A stretch of DNA of 34,319 bases from JANMQK01 sp031370485 (GTDB lineage Bacteria; Acidobacteriota; Polarisedimenticolia; Gp22-AA2), in assembly GCA_031370485.1 (NCBI GenBank), contig JANMQK010000147.1, positions 1-34,319 of the forward strand, written 5' to 3'. A model generated the notes under the pieces. The model searched no databases. It was given only the letters and a program-made list of their open reading frames with translations, and was not told the origin of the DNA. The position numbers and the translations under genes are program-made. Positions 14,827-22,889 of this stretch are shown one piece after another. How positions within the stretch are numbered: position 1 is the first letter of the stretch; every line of letters begins with the position of its first letter.

Positions 14827-16098
14827 TCAGGCGGGACGCGAGGAGGCGACGTGCGTCTTCCAGAGGCGCGCGAACGCGGACAGGGCGGCGACCTTCCGGC
14901 GCTTCACGAGGATCGCGAGGATCTCATACGCGACCCAGGCGAAGTAGAGAACCGTCACCTCGTTGTGCAGGCCCGGCACCGCGAACTGCAGCCCCCAGAG
15001 GAAGAATATGCCGCAGGCCTCGAACATGTGGAACGACATGTTCAACAGCAGCAGCATGCCGAGCATCGACTGGGCGATCGTGAGGAGGATCTCCTTCCGC
15101 TGGTGGTCGTCGAAAGGGATGTGGGTGGGATGCCCGACGCTGAACGAGTAGACGATCGGAATCATCGCCGCCAGCATCGTCCACTGGTTGATGTTCGCCG
15201 ACACCATGTTCATCAGCGCCATGGGGGCCTTGCCCCGCTGGCGAGCCCAGTAGATGGCGCTGATCTTCTCGGGGAACTCCGAGAGAAAGGGCGCCACCCA
15301 CTGGATGAAAAGATACTGCGACACTCCCAGGACAGCTGCGAACCGCAGCATGCTCTGCAGGAACGGTCCCGCCGAGAGGTAGAGGATCAGACCGCCGCTC
15401 ACGAACAGGGCCAGGATGATCGCGATCTGCGTCCGGCGCGGCTGGCGCATGATCGTGCGCGGCACGATCTCCAGCTCTTCGAGGTGCTCGGCGTCGCGCG
15501 GAGGGATCTTCATGAGCATCCAGAGATACAAGGCGTAGATGCCCGCGAGAATGGCGCCGTCCGCCAGCGTCAGCGTCCCCTTGAAGTAGATCACCAGGAA
15601 GTAGAGGATCGGCAGGCCTAGGGCCAGCACCTCGACGCAATTCTCCTCATCCAGCTCGATACGCCAGAGCATCCGCCGCTCGCGTCTCCAGGCGCCGTAC
15701 AGGGCGACGGCGAAGATCAGCGGCCAGCCGAGTCCCACCAGCAGCCTCAGCGAGCCGGTGAAGTTGGCGGTCATGAAATGGATCTGCTGCGACCAGGCGA
15801 TGACGGCCTCGACCGCGAACTCGGGCATCGCCTGCATCCAGGCCAGGATGGCCAGCGCCAGGCCGCGCGCCACGATGAACTGCGCGCACTCGGCGCCCCA
15901 CGCGATCAGGAACGCGGAGAACACGATGGCGGGGAACGGCCAGGCGCTCGCCCACAGCCCGCCGCCGGTCTGGGTGGCTCCCGGCAACATGAGGCCCGGA
16001 GGAAGCATCCCGAGCCAGGCCGCAGCGCGCCGGCGGACCCTCTCCCTGGCGCCGACGCGCGTGGAATCGGACGGCGACTGGGGTTCGGACGGCTTCAT
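14827..16098 (-). CDS. Divergent CaCA-family (sodium/calcium exchanger-like) membrane protein
   Basis: A 423-residue polytopic membrane protein with about ten helices. Two regions have the inverted alpha-repeat pattern of cation/Ca2+ exchangers: repeat 1, residues 70-125, with MPEFAVEAVIAW (Glu93) and TANFTGSLRLLVGLG (Asn112); repeat 2, residues 258-310, with FLSEFPEKISAIYWARQRGK (Glu277) and LMNMVSANINQWTML (Asn297, Asn302, Asn304). These correspond to the SxPE and GNxxGSNxxN motifs whose Glu and Asn residues bind the cation. The exact GTSxPE and GSN signatures are altered, so ion specificity cannot be told. A loop of about 80 residues (RRERRMLWRIEL onward, with IPPRDAEHLEELEIVP) separates the halves. 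No clear ribosome site precedes ATG 16098. It is 55 bp upstream of the TamB-Omp85 gene on the same strand and may be co-transcribed with it. Confidence 0.72.
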   Translation of the reverse strand: MKPSEPQSPSDSTRVGARERVRRRAAAWLGMLPPGLMLPGATQTGGGLWASAWPFPAIVFSAFLIAWGAECAQFIVARGLALAILAWMQAMPEFAVEAVIAWSQQIHFMTANFTGSLRLLVGLGWPLIFAVALYGAWRRERRMLWRIELDEENCVEVLALGLPILYFLVIYFKGTLTLADGAILAGIYALYLWMLMKIPPRDAEHLEELEIVPRTIMRQPRRTQIAIILALFVSGGLILYLSAGPFLQSMLRFAAVLGVSQYLFIQWVAPFLSEFPEKISAIYWARQRGKAPMALMNMVSANINQWTMLAAMIPIVYSFSVGHPTHIPFDDHQRKEILLTIAQSMLGMLLLLNMSFHMFEACGIFFLWGLQFAVPGLHNEVTVLYFAWVAYEILAILVKRRKVAALSAFARLWKTHVASSRPA

Positions 16099-16147
16099 GG
16101 GGGGCGTATGTTAGGTCGCGCCCCGGGTGCTGTCAATCAGCGATGGT

Positions 16148-18811
16148 TCAGGGGGCAGGGGCGGGACGTTGCCGGGGCCTGAGCCCGCGGCCCTGCAGCG
16201 GCCGGCCATCGGCGCCAAGCATCTCGCCGGCCGAGACCAGCACGGTCATTCCCCCCTGCAGGACGCGCGAGGCCTGGGTCAGCCCCTTGCCGTGCGTCGG
16301 GTCGCCGACGAGCGTCGCGCGGCCGCTGGTCTCAAGGGTCCGCGCCAGGCGCTCGGCCGCGCTGCCGGTTTGCCCGTCGACAAGCACGACCAGGGGGCTC
16401 GCCGTGACGGCCCCCTCGCCCCCCGTGACCAGGGTGATGGCTCCGTCCCCATCGACATCAACCCCGGCCGGCTTCCCCGGACCCGCGAGCAGGTCGCCGA
16501 TCGCGTCCGCGGATCGCGTGAAGCCGCCGGTGTTGCCCCTGAGATCGAGGACGATGCCGTCTTTGTCGCGCATGCCCGCGAGGGCCGCCCGGATCCCGGC
16601 GACGACCTTGGGGTCGGCCAGGTTGCTGATCTTGATGTAGCCCAGCCCGCCCGGCAGGTCCCCGGTGACCACCGTCTGCCCGCTCGGAGGGTTCCGCCCG
16701 AGCGGATCGGGGCGCGCGGGGCCGCCGCGCCGCGCCAGGTAGACCGCCGCGGATTCCTCGGGATCCCTGAGGCGCGAATAAGGGTCGCCGAGCGAAGCGA
16801 GCATGGCGGCGATGGCGGTGTAGGCGGCCTGCGGATCCTCGAGCGCTCCCCGGTAGTGATCGCGCCAGGCCATCCAGTCCTGGCCGTTGAACGTGCGATC
16901 CCGGTACGAATCCCGCGCGTAGGCCCAGGCTTCCCGATAGAGCATCTCCGGGATGGGGGGAACCTCTCCGCGCAGTGCCTGCCTCGCCTCCACCTGGCGT
17001 CCGAGCGCCCCCAGCATCAGCGGGTACTGTCCGCGCGCCAGGCCGAAGTTGTCCGCGGGGTCTTCGCGCAGCGCCGCCGCGTAGGCGGCCGCGCCCCCTT
17101 CGAGGTCCCCCTGGTCGGCCAGAGACGCGCCCAGCAGCGAGAGCAGAGGAGCCGCGCCGGGCCGCGCCAGCAGGCCCTTTCGCGCCACATCTTCGGCCTC
17201 TCCGGGGTGGCCCGAGCGAAGCAGCGCCAGGGACAGATCCGCGAGCGCGGTCATCCGCGGGGAATCGCCGGCCGCCGCGAGCCGCAACTCCTCGAGCGCC
17301 CGTACAGCGTCGCGGGCCACCGATTGATAGAGCTCGCCGAGCAGCGAGTGGGCCACCGCCGATCCCGGGGCCGCGGCCACCGCGCGCCGGGCCAGGATGA
17401 GGGCCTCGCTCTGGCGGCCCGCGAGCAGGGTGAGGCGGGCCATCAGCGGCAGGAGCGCGCCATCGTCGCCCTTTCCCTCCTGTTCCAGGCGCGCCGCCTC
17501 CGCCTGCGCGTCTCCCCCGATCTCCCGCAGGAGAGTGGGCTGCATCGACAGGACCTCGTTCGCGACTTCGAGAGTCCAGGGCTCCGTCGGATCGGCCCTC
17601 AGAGCCTGGTAAAGGGCCTCGCCCGCCTCGGAGAAGCGTCCGGCCGCGGCGTCGATGAGCGCCATCACCCTCAGACCGGAGACGGACGGGCCGGGCGGGG
17701 GCGGGCTCCCGGCCGCGCGGGACAGCGCCTCGGGACCCCGCCTCTCGAGGAATCCCACGAAGCCCCGCGACGCGTAGAGGTCGTCGGGGCGGGCCGCCAG
17801 CAGATCCTTCCAGGCCCGCTCCTCGGCCGCCGGGTTTCCATCGGCGCGCGCCAGCGCGACCAGGTTGTACAGCGCCACGCCGTCGCCGGGCCGGCGCTTC
17901 AGGACTTCCTTGAATTCCGCCGCCGCGCCCGGGCGATCGCCGCGTGCCGCGAGGGCCAGCGCCAGCCCGCGGCGCGCATCGATACTCTCTCGGTCGAGGG
18001 AAAGGGCGGACCGGAATGCCGTCGTCGCGCCGGCGGCGTCGCCCGCCACCGACAGGAGGCGGCCCAGCTCGGTGAACACCGCCGGGCCGGGGGATCGCTC
18101 GGCCGCGTCGCGCAGGGCCCTGAGCGATGCGTCGATCTCGAGCAACTCGCGGCGCCGCAGCCCGGCCGCCTGGTCGCCGGGTCTGGCCTCGAGGTAAAGG
18201 TCCCACTGCGCCAGGGCTTCCTTCAGGTCGCCGCGATCTTCCGCGACGCGCGCCATCCCGGCCCGGACCAGCGGATCCCCCGAACGCGCCTCGAGCACCC
18301 TGCCGAACAGGACCGCGGCATCCTCGACCCGTCCCTGCTTGCGGCGGGTCTCGCCGAGGTTGAGGAGCAGATCGGGCCGCCCTGTCGCGCCGACAAGCGG
18401 CAGGGCGGCGGTGATGATCGCCGCCGCGCCGTCATAGTCGTACGCCGCGCGAAGGAGTAGCGCCTGGCCCGCGAATCCCTCGGGCCGTGACCGGTCGAGG
18501 GACACCGCCGCGTCATACTCCTTCTTCGCCTCCGCGAGGCGGCCGGCGCGCCTGAGGGTGTCGGCGAGCAGGATTCGCGGCTCGTACCGCTCCGGCTGCT
18601 CCCGCAGCGCCTCGCGGTAATGCGCGATCGCCTCGTCGATTCTCCCCGCCTGCCTGGCGGTGTTCCCCTGCCGCACGGCGTCATCCGAGCGCTTCTCCGC
18701 GGCGGCGGGATCCGGCGCCGCGGCGAGAACGTGCGCCGCCGGCACGACAATCACCGCGCCCAGCAGGAAGAGCGAAACCGCGACAATCGGCCGATTCGTG
18801 AGCATGGACAT
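16148..18811 (-). CDS. Secreted TPR protein with C-terminal S41 (C-terminal processing-type) peptidase domain
   Basis: An 887-residue protein from ATG 18811, placed directly before the signal peptide (TNRPIVAVSLFLLGAVIVVP); the frame extends to TTG 18844. Residues about 35-640 hold many TPR-like helical pairs (AIAHYREALREQPERYEPRI, AAAEFKEVLKRRPGDGVALY). The rest is an S41 peptidase core: LGDPYSRLRDPEE near 670, GLGYIKISNLADPKVV, GIVLDLRGNTGGFTRSADAI, the nucleophile Ser817 in VLVDGQTGSAAERLA and the general base Lys842 in GDPTHGKGLTQ. The 25-residue Ser-Lys spacing is the same as in Tsp/Prc. Only about 45 residues separate the DPYS motif from the GLGYIKI strand, leaving no room for the PDZ domain usual in this family. 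TPRs may replace it as the substrate-binding part. Located between the kinase and exchanger genes on one strand. Confidence 0.87.
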   Translation of the reverse strand: MSMLTNRPIVAVSLFLLGAVIVVPAAHVLAAAPDPAAAEKRSDDAVRQGNTARQAGRIDEAIAHYREALREQPERYEPRILLADTLRRAGRLAEAKKEYDAAVSLDRSRPEGFAGQALLLRAAYDYDGAAAIITAALPLVGATGRPDLLLNLGETRRKQGRVEDAAVLFGRVLEARSGDPLVRAGMARVAEDRGDLKEALAQWDLYLEARPGDQAAGLRRRELLEIDASLRALRDAAERSPGPAVFTELGRLLSVAGDAAGATTAFRSALSLDRESIDARRGLALALAARGDRPGAAAEFKEVLKRRPGDGVALYNLVALARADGNPAAEERAWKDLLAARPDDLYASRGFVGFLERRGPEALSRAAGSPPPPGPSVSGLRVMALIDAAAGRFSEAGEALYQALRADPTEPWTLEVANEVLSMQPTLLREIGGDAQAEAARLEQEGKGDDGALLPLMARLTLLAGRQSEALILARRAVAAAPGSAVAHSLLGELYQSVARDAVRALEELRLAAAGDSPRMTALADLSLALLRSGHPGEAEDVARKGLLARPGAAPLLSLLGASLADQGDLEGGAAAYAAALREDPADNFGLARGQYPLMLGALGRQVEARQALRGEVPPIPEMLYREAWAYARDSYRDRTFNGQDWMAWRDHYRGALEDPQAAYTAIAAMLASLGDPYSRLRDPEESAAVYLARRGGPARPDPLGRNPPSGQTVVTGDLPGGLGYIKISNLADPKVVAGIRAALAGMRDKDGIVLDLRGNTGGFTRSADAIGDLLAGPGKPAGVDVDGDGAITLVTGGEGAVTASPLVVLVDGQTGSAAERLARTLETSGRATLVGDPTHGKGLTQASRVLQGGMTVLVSAGEMLGADGRPLQGRGLRPRQRPAPAP

Positions 18812-18891
18812 GAAGCGCCTAAGGTACGGCGGGACCTGGCCCAAGTCAACGCTGCGCCGGGCCTAGGTCGCTCCTGTCGCGCCGCGGCGCT

Positions 18892-21036
18892 TCAGGCCGC
18901 CTTCTGGCGGCGGATCATCGATTCGATGGTGGTGAGGACCGACTCGAGCTTGAAGGGCTTGCTGAGGTACAGGCAGCCGTGCGACTGGAAAAAGGTCTGG
19001 ACCTTGGCGTTCGCGAGGTCGCCCGTGGAAAAGATGAAGCGGCTCCGCATGTCGGGCTTGATGCGGCAGACCTGTTCGTAAAGACCCTGGCCGTCGAGCC
19101 CGGGCATCTTGAGATCGGTGAGGATCGCGTCGTAATCGTTGTCCTTGGCCATCTGCAGCGCGATCCGCCCGTTGCGGGCCCTGCCGACGGTGTGCCCTTC
19201 GCTCTCGAGAAAATCGCCGAGCAGCTCGGTGAGAACTTCCTCGTCGTCGACCACGAGAAGACGCAGCGGCCCCAGAGTGACGCCCGGCATTTTCCGATCC
19301 TCCGGCGGCTCCGCGGCCGCCTGCTTGGACTCGATGAGCGGCAGGTCGATCGTGATCGTGGTGCCTTCGGCGAGTGTGCTGTCGGCACCCATCGTGCCCT
19401 GGTGATCCGTGACGATCGCCCGCGACAGGCTGAGACCGAGCCCAGTCCCCTTGCCCGGCTCCTTGGTGGTGAAGAACGGCTCGAAGATCCTGCCGACCCG
19501 CTCCTGGGCGATCCCGAGCCCCGAGTCGGCGAACTGCGCCCGGAGCATGTCTCCGTCGCGCAGGGTCGTGACGACGAGGCATCGCGGGCGCCCGCTCGTG
19601 GACATCATCGCCTGGTGGGCGTTGTTGACAACGTTCAGCACGACCTGCTGGATCTGGTGGAAGTCGAGCATCGTTGAAGGCAGGACCGGATCGTAGCGGC
19701 GCTCCACCTCGATGTTGTCGACCTGCATCTGGTAGGCGCGCAGTTCGAGGACCGAGTCGATCACCTGGTTGAGGCTCTGGCAGGTCTTTTCGGGCTTGTG
19801 GCGCCGCGCGAAGCCCAGGAGGTTCTGGACGATCTTCTGACAGCGCACCGTCTCGTTGAAGATCCGCTCCAGGCTTTTCTTGGTCTTCGGGTTGACCTCG
19901 CTCGCGAGGAGGAGCTGGGCGAAGCCCATGATCCCCGAGAGCGGGTTGTTCAATTCGTGGGTGACGCCCGAGATCAGCTGACCGATGGCCGACATCTTCT
20001 CGGCCTGCATCAGCTGCTCCTGCGCAGTGCGCAGGCGCGCCTGCGCTTTGCTGACCGCCCTCTCGAGGCGCTTCTTCTCGATGGAATGGGCCATCTGGCC
20101 CGCGAACAGGTCGAGGCATGCAAGCCGTTCCGTCTGCAGGCCGGCCGAATCCACAGGCTCGTCCAGCATCACCGTCCCGAGGAGCGCGGCGCCTGCCCCG
20201 CGCAGGGGAATCACGACCAGGCCGGGCCCCCCCGCCGCGTCCCCGCCCTCCGGTCCCGGGCGCAGCCAGGGAAGATCGGTCCGTGACGAGGTGGGAATGA
20301 CGTAGAGGCTCCCATGACGGAAGCCCTCCTTGAAAAGCGCCATGCGGCTGGCCGGGGTCATCTTCCGGCTGTGAAACCGGTCGATCTCTTCATCCGTGAA
20401 CCCGGTGAAGAACCACTGGTGGTCCCTGCCCTCCTCGTCCACCAGTGTCAGCGCGGCCCGGCGGAACCCCGACTGGTCCCTGAGCGTCTCGAGGAAGATC
20501 CTGCAGACCGCCTGGAGATCGCCCTCCTGGACGATGCCGGCCGAGGCCTTTCCGTAGGCATCGATCACCCGCGCCAGGCCGGATGGATGGTCTGCCGCGC
20601 CCTCCTTCGTGACAATCATCGCGGCGGCCATCAGGCCCCCCGCCCGTTCCAGTACGCGAAGTCCCCTGGAGTCGAGGCATCCCGGCTCCCTCGAGCCCAC
20701 GATCATCAGGCTCGGCGCCGTCCCCTCGAGCGCCAGCGGCAGGAAGGCCGCCTCGCGGATTCCCTGCGCGTAAAGCGCCTTTTCCTCGGCGAAACGGAAC
20801 TCGGTGCCGATCACGGGGCAAAGCTCGGCCCGGCGCTTCCTTCCCACCTGAGCCGCGCAGGAGCCCTCCATGGGCACGCTCCAGGTCCTGCCGTATTCCT
20901 CGGCGGGATGGACGGTGAGGTACTCCACCGGGGCGCCATTCTCGGGAAGCCGGGCCACGCAGATCTGATCGCAGGGAACGATTTCCGTGATGGCCCTGCA
21001 GAGCCGTTTGACGATTTCGGGGGCGGCTTGCTTCAT
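18892..21036 (-). CDS. Soluble hybrid histidine kinase: GAF-GAF-HisKA-HATPase-receiver
   Basis: A 714-residue protein without membrane segments, from ATG 21036 (TTG 21054 in frame is an alternative; neither has a strong ribosome site). Two GAF-like sensory domains occupy about 10-150 (IVPCDQICVARLPENGAPVE) and 165-320 (FLETLRDQSGFRRAALTLVD). A coiled coil (KKRLERAVSKAQARLRTAQE) leads to the HisKA box with phospho-acceptor His360 in GVTHELNNPLSGIMGFAQ. The ATPase domain has N box NVVNNAHQAM, G1 DSGLGI, F box FEPFFTTK and G2 GKGTGLGLS. The C-terminal receiver has the acidic pair in VVDDEE, Asp641 in ILTDLKMPGLDG, Thr/Ser in FIFSTGD and Lys in LYLSKPF. It senses a cytosolic signal and phosphorylates its own receiver; a downstream phosphotransfer partner is not encoded nearby. 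Confidence 0.93.
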   Translation of the reverse strand: MKQAAPEIVKRLCRAITEIVPCDQICVARLPENGAPVEYLTVHPAEEYGRTWSVPMEGSCAAQVGRKRRAELCPVIGTEFRFAEEKALYAQGIREAAFLPLALEGTAPSLMIVGSREPGCLDSRGLRVLERAGGLMAAAMIVTKEGAADHPSGLARVIDAYGKASAGIVQEGDLQAVCRIFLETLRDQSGFRRAALTLVDEEGRDHQWFFTGFTDEEIDRFHSRKMTPASRMALFKEGFRHGSLYVIPTSSRTDLPWLRPGPEGGDAAGGPGLVVIPLRGAGAALLGTVMLDEPVDSAGLQTERLACLDLFAGQMAHSIEKKRLERAVSKAQARLRTAQEQLMQAEKMSAIGQLISGVTHELNNPLSGIMGFAQLLLASEVNPKTKKSLERIFNETVRCQKIVQNLLGFARRHKPEKTCQSLNQVIDSVLELRAYQMQVDNIEVERRYDPVLPSTMLDFHQIQQVVLNVVNNAHQAMMSTSGRPRCLVVTTLRDGDMLRAQFADSGLGIAQERVGRIFEPFFTTKEPGKGTGLGLSLSRAIVTDHQGTMGADSTLAEGTTITIDLPLIESKQAAAEPPEDRKMPGVTLGPLRLLVVDDEEVLTELLGDFLESEGHTVGRARNGRIALQMAKDNDYDAILTDLKMPGLDGQGLYEQVCRIKPDMRSRFIFSTGDLANAKVQTFFQSHGCLYLSKPFKLESVLTTIESMIRRQKAA

Positions 21037-21104
21037 CTCACCGTCTGGCGGCAATCGGTCTTCCGGGTGCCGCTGCCAGGGCTCACTGCGCTCTCGACAG
21101 GATA

Positions 21105-21132
21105 AATATAGAAGTTACTTAACTTGAGTCAA
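21105..21132 (-). promoter_or_regulatory. Sigma70-type promoter for the hybrid kinase gene
   Basis: On the minus strand TTGACT (21127-21132, 5 of 6 consensus) and TATATT (21105-21110, 5 of 6) are 16 bases apart. The start codon is about 70 bases downstream. It lies in the AT-rich divergent region and is one of the best promoter matches in the window. Confidence 0.65.
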
Positions 21133-21133
21133 G
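21123..21133. repeat. Short inverted repeat over the kinase promoter -35
   Basis: CTTGA-G-TCAAG is a perfect 5-bp inverted repeat around one central base. It covers the -35 hexamer of the leftward promoter, a position suited to an operator, but it is short enough to be chance. Confidence 0.35.
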
Positions 21134-21149
21134 ATTACAAAAGTTATCC

Positions 21150-21178
21150 TTGACATAAATTGAGAATTGCTAAAGAAT
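21150..21178 (+). promoter_or_regulatory. Sigma70-type promoter for the secreted 158-residue protein
   Basis: A perfect TTGACA (21150-21155) and AAGAAT (21173-21178, 4 of 6) are separated by 17 bases. The leader to ATG 21267 would be about 80 bases of AT-rich sequence. It is back-to-back with the leftward kinase promoter. Confidence 0.6.
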
Positions 21179-21266
21179 AACCGTCTAATTGAATATGTTT
21201 TATTAGTGAAATACATATTTAGAATCTGACACTTGGGAGCAACCCTTAAAGGTTCTGGAGGACGGA

Positions 21267-21743
21267 ATGGTTACGGCGAAGAAACGCGTGCGGGGGGTTG
21301 TGCTGGCGGTGGGTCTACTGATGGGGTCACTCCCCGCGGGGGGGCTCTCCTGGGCCAGGAAGCCGGTCACAGGCGGTCCCGGGCTCTGGATCTCCGCGGA
21401 CCGGATCGTCGGTTTCGTGCCCTTCACCGTTTACATCTACGGCAAGATGCGCGACGCGGAACGGGGTGACCTCGAGTTGTGCCGGTCGGAGGTGGCCTGG
21501 ATTACGGATTCGTCCGGCGCTTCAGCCGGCGTGGGAGGTCAGGCGTCGCCCGCCTCGATGGGACAGCAGATCGGCGATCAGCCCGCCTGCTCGAAGGGTG
21601 AGACGGTCAACACGCCCGACGGCTACCAGTACCGGCACGACATGCAGTTCGACCGGCCCGGCATCTTCCACGTCCGCCTGATGATGGTCGACCCCGGGGG
21701 CCACAGGCGGATGTCGAACACCCTGCGCATCAGCGCCTTCTGA
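21267..21743 (+). CDS. Secreted protein with a PKD/Ig-like fold pattern, unknown function
   Basis: A 158-residue protein with GGAGG 5 bases before ATG. The first 30 residues are a basic start plus hydrophobic stretch (GVVLAVGLLMGSLPAGGLSW), a signal peptide probably cleaved near AGGLSWA. The mature part begins PGLWISADRIVGFVPFTVYI and ends PGIFHVRLMMVDPGGHRRMS-NTLRISAF. The pattern of a PFTVYIYG strand and a final HVRLMMVDPGG strand is that of a PKD or similar Ig-like beta sandwich. Two cysteines (C72, C108) flank a Gly/Ser/Ala-rich loop and could form a disulfide. Transcribed from the AT-rich region, divergently from the hybrid kinase; the shared intergenic region invites but does not prove a regulatory link. 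Confidence 0.7.
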   Translation: MVTAKKRVRGVVLAVGLLMGSLPAGGLSWARKPVTGGPGLWISADRIVGFVPFTVYIYGKMRDAERGDLELCRSEVAWITDSSGASAGVGGQASPASMGQQIGDQPACSKGETVNTPDGYQYRHDMQFDRPGIFHVRLMMVDPGGHRRMSNTLRISAF

Positions 21744-21753
21744 CCTCCCCCCC

Positions 21754-21772
21754 GCAGGCCCCCCGGGCCTGC
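21754..21772. terminator. GC hairpin between convergent genes
   Basis: GCAGGCCC-CCC-GGGCCTGC is a perfect 8-bp stem with a 3-base loop. It sits 10 bases after the stop of the secreted protein and 22 bases before the stop of the leftward lipoprotein gene. There is no T-tract. Confidence 0.55.
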
Positions 21773-21794
21773 GCGCGGGCCTCCCCATTCGCGG

Positions 21795-22199
21795 CTACTT
21801 CTTGGGAATGGGCTTCTTGAGCGCTTCCTGAAGCTCCTTGCGGTCGACCTCGCTCGCGGTGAGCGCGGCGATCAGCTGTGCGCGGATGGCCGCGTCCTCG
21901 GTGACCCGCTTGACGAGGGTTTCGCGCTGCGTCGCATCCGCGATCAGCTTGTCGAGGGCCATCGCCTTGATGGACGTATCCCCCAGGAGCGTCTCCGCCA
22001 GCTCCTTCTTGGTCGCGTCGTCGGTGGTCATCCGGTTCATCATGCTCTGCTTGGCGATGCTGTCCGCCAGGAGCTTGTTGACGAGCTCGTCCTTCGTCGT
22101 CGGATTCATCACCATGTCGTCGACGCTCGTCCCGCATCCGAACAGGCCGGCCGCCAGCACGGCCAGGCCAAGCACAATCACCCTGCGCGCAGTGTTCAT
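21795..22199 (-). CDS. Small lipoprotein with three imperfect helical repeats
   Basis: A 134-residue protein with AAGGAG 7 bases before ATG. A lipoprotein signal ends in LFGC (Cys22). The mature part is almost wholly helical and shows three imperfect repeats of about 25-28 residues: one starting TTKDELVNKLLADS (34), one ATKKELAETLLGDTSIK (62) and one TQRETLVKRVTEDAAIR (90). The C-terminus is basic (LKKPIPKK). I do not recognise a named family. It should be a membrane-tethered periplasmic helical protein. The 74-residue basic protein gene lies 63 bp upstream on the same strand and may share its promoter. Confidence 0.75.
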   Translation of the reverse strand: MNTARRVIVLGLAVLAAGLFGCGTSVDDMVMNPTTKDELVNKLLADSIAKQSMMNRMTTDDATKKELAETLLGDTSIKAMALDKLIADATQRETLVKRVTEDAAIRAQLIAALTASEVDRKELQEALKKPIPKK

Positions 22200-22262
22200 G
22201 GTGTCTCTCCTTGTCGGGGAATCATCTCGGACCCAGAGGATGGTCTTCTTCGACGAGCGGAT

Positions 22263-22487
22263 TTAGGCGCCGGACGGTGGTGCGGCGGCCTCCTCCTTCG
22301 CCTCCGGTGCCTTCTCCGGGGGCTTCGCCTTGGTCTCCCTGACGTGCGCCGTGCGGCGCGCGCGCTGGAGCCGCTTCAACCTCTTCCTGAGCTGCCGCGC
22401 CCGTTCACCGGGGATCGAGGCTCCCTTGGAGGCGATCTTCTTTTTGAGCAGGTCTATCTTCGTCTTCAGCTGGCCGGCCGTGGCCAT
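22263..22487 (-). CDS. Small basic helical protein with acidic, Pro/Ala-rich tail
   Basis: A 74-residue protein with a strong ribosome site (GGGAGGTGA, 3 bases before ATG). Residues 1-50 are Lys/Arg-rich and amphipathic (TAGQLKTKIDLLKKKIASKG, then RARQLRKRLKRLQRARR), a likely pair of helices split by a SIPGE turn. Residues 52-74 are Pro/Ala/Glu-rich and probably disordered. There is no signal peptide. The composition suits a nucleic-acid- or ribosome-associated protein, but this is only a guess. A TTGACG / TACCAT promoter is present 40-70 bases upstream. Confidence 0.65.
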   Translation of the reverse strand: MATAGQLKTKIDLLKKKIASKGASIPGERARQLRKRLKRLQRARRTAHVRETKAKPPEKAPEAKEEAAAPPSGA

Positions 22488-22526
22488 GCGTCACCTCCCG
22501 CGCCGGATTGTCCGGAAAGAGCGGGA

Positions 22527-22556
22527 ATGGTAGCCCCGCTGCCGGCCGCGCGTCAA
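22527..22556 (-). promoter_or_regulatory. Promoter candidate for the small basic protein and lipoprotein
   Basis: On the minus strand TTGACG (22551-22556, 5 of 6) is followed after 18 bases by TACCAT (22527-22532, 4 of 6). It would give a leader of about 35 bases ending in a strong Shine-Dalgarno sequence. Confidence 0.45.
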
Positions 22557-22625
22557 GCGCGCCCCCCGGGGCCGGCGTGCCGGCCATCCGGGACACGTAG
22601 TAGAATCCGCGCCGGCGGGCTCCGC

Positions 22626-22877
22626 ATGGATGATAGCGTCACATCCACACTCGAACCGAGAAGCGAATCCTCCCGGCCACCGGCCCGCAGGCGGCTCACG
22701 GCGACGGATCGCTTCGTGCGCGCTCCACTCGGGCTTCTCTGGCTCGCGCTGATGGCCCTCCTGGCCGTTCCAGTCATCATCTTCATGACGGCCCTTTACT
22801 ACGTCGTCCAGGCAGGCCGCCTGCTCGTTCAGGGCCGCTCCGGTCGGACAAACGGATCGAATTCTGACGTCGCCTGA
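22626..22877 (+). CDS. Small single-pass membrane protein, unknown function
   Basis: An 83-residue protein from ATG 22626. The first 40 residues are polar and Ser/Arg-rich, followed by one long hydrophobic segment (PLGLLWLALMALLAVPVIIF and on to ALYYVVQ, about residues 35-64) and a short polar end. The ribosome site is weak (GGCGGG); a TAGAAT -10-like hexamer is at 22601-22606. It ends 12 bases before the M28 peptidase, so the two are probably co-transcribed. The frame is open further 5', but that extension overlaps the leftward small gene and has no start signal. Function not recognised; moderate confidence that it is expressed. Confidence 0.5.
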   Translation: MDDSVTSTLEPRSESSRPPARRRLTATDRFVRAPLGLLWLALMALLAVPVIIFMTALYYVVQAGRLLVQGRSGRTNGSNSDVA

Positions 22878-22889
22878 CAGGAGGTCGCG

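Noticed and set aside
16127..18460. 777-residue plus-strand frame opposite the TPR-S41 gene
   Set aside because: Antisense shadow with no motifs; the minus strand carries signal peptide, TPRs and S41 residues.
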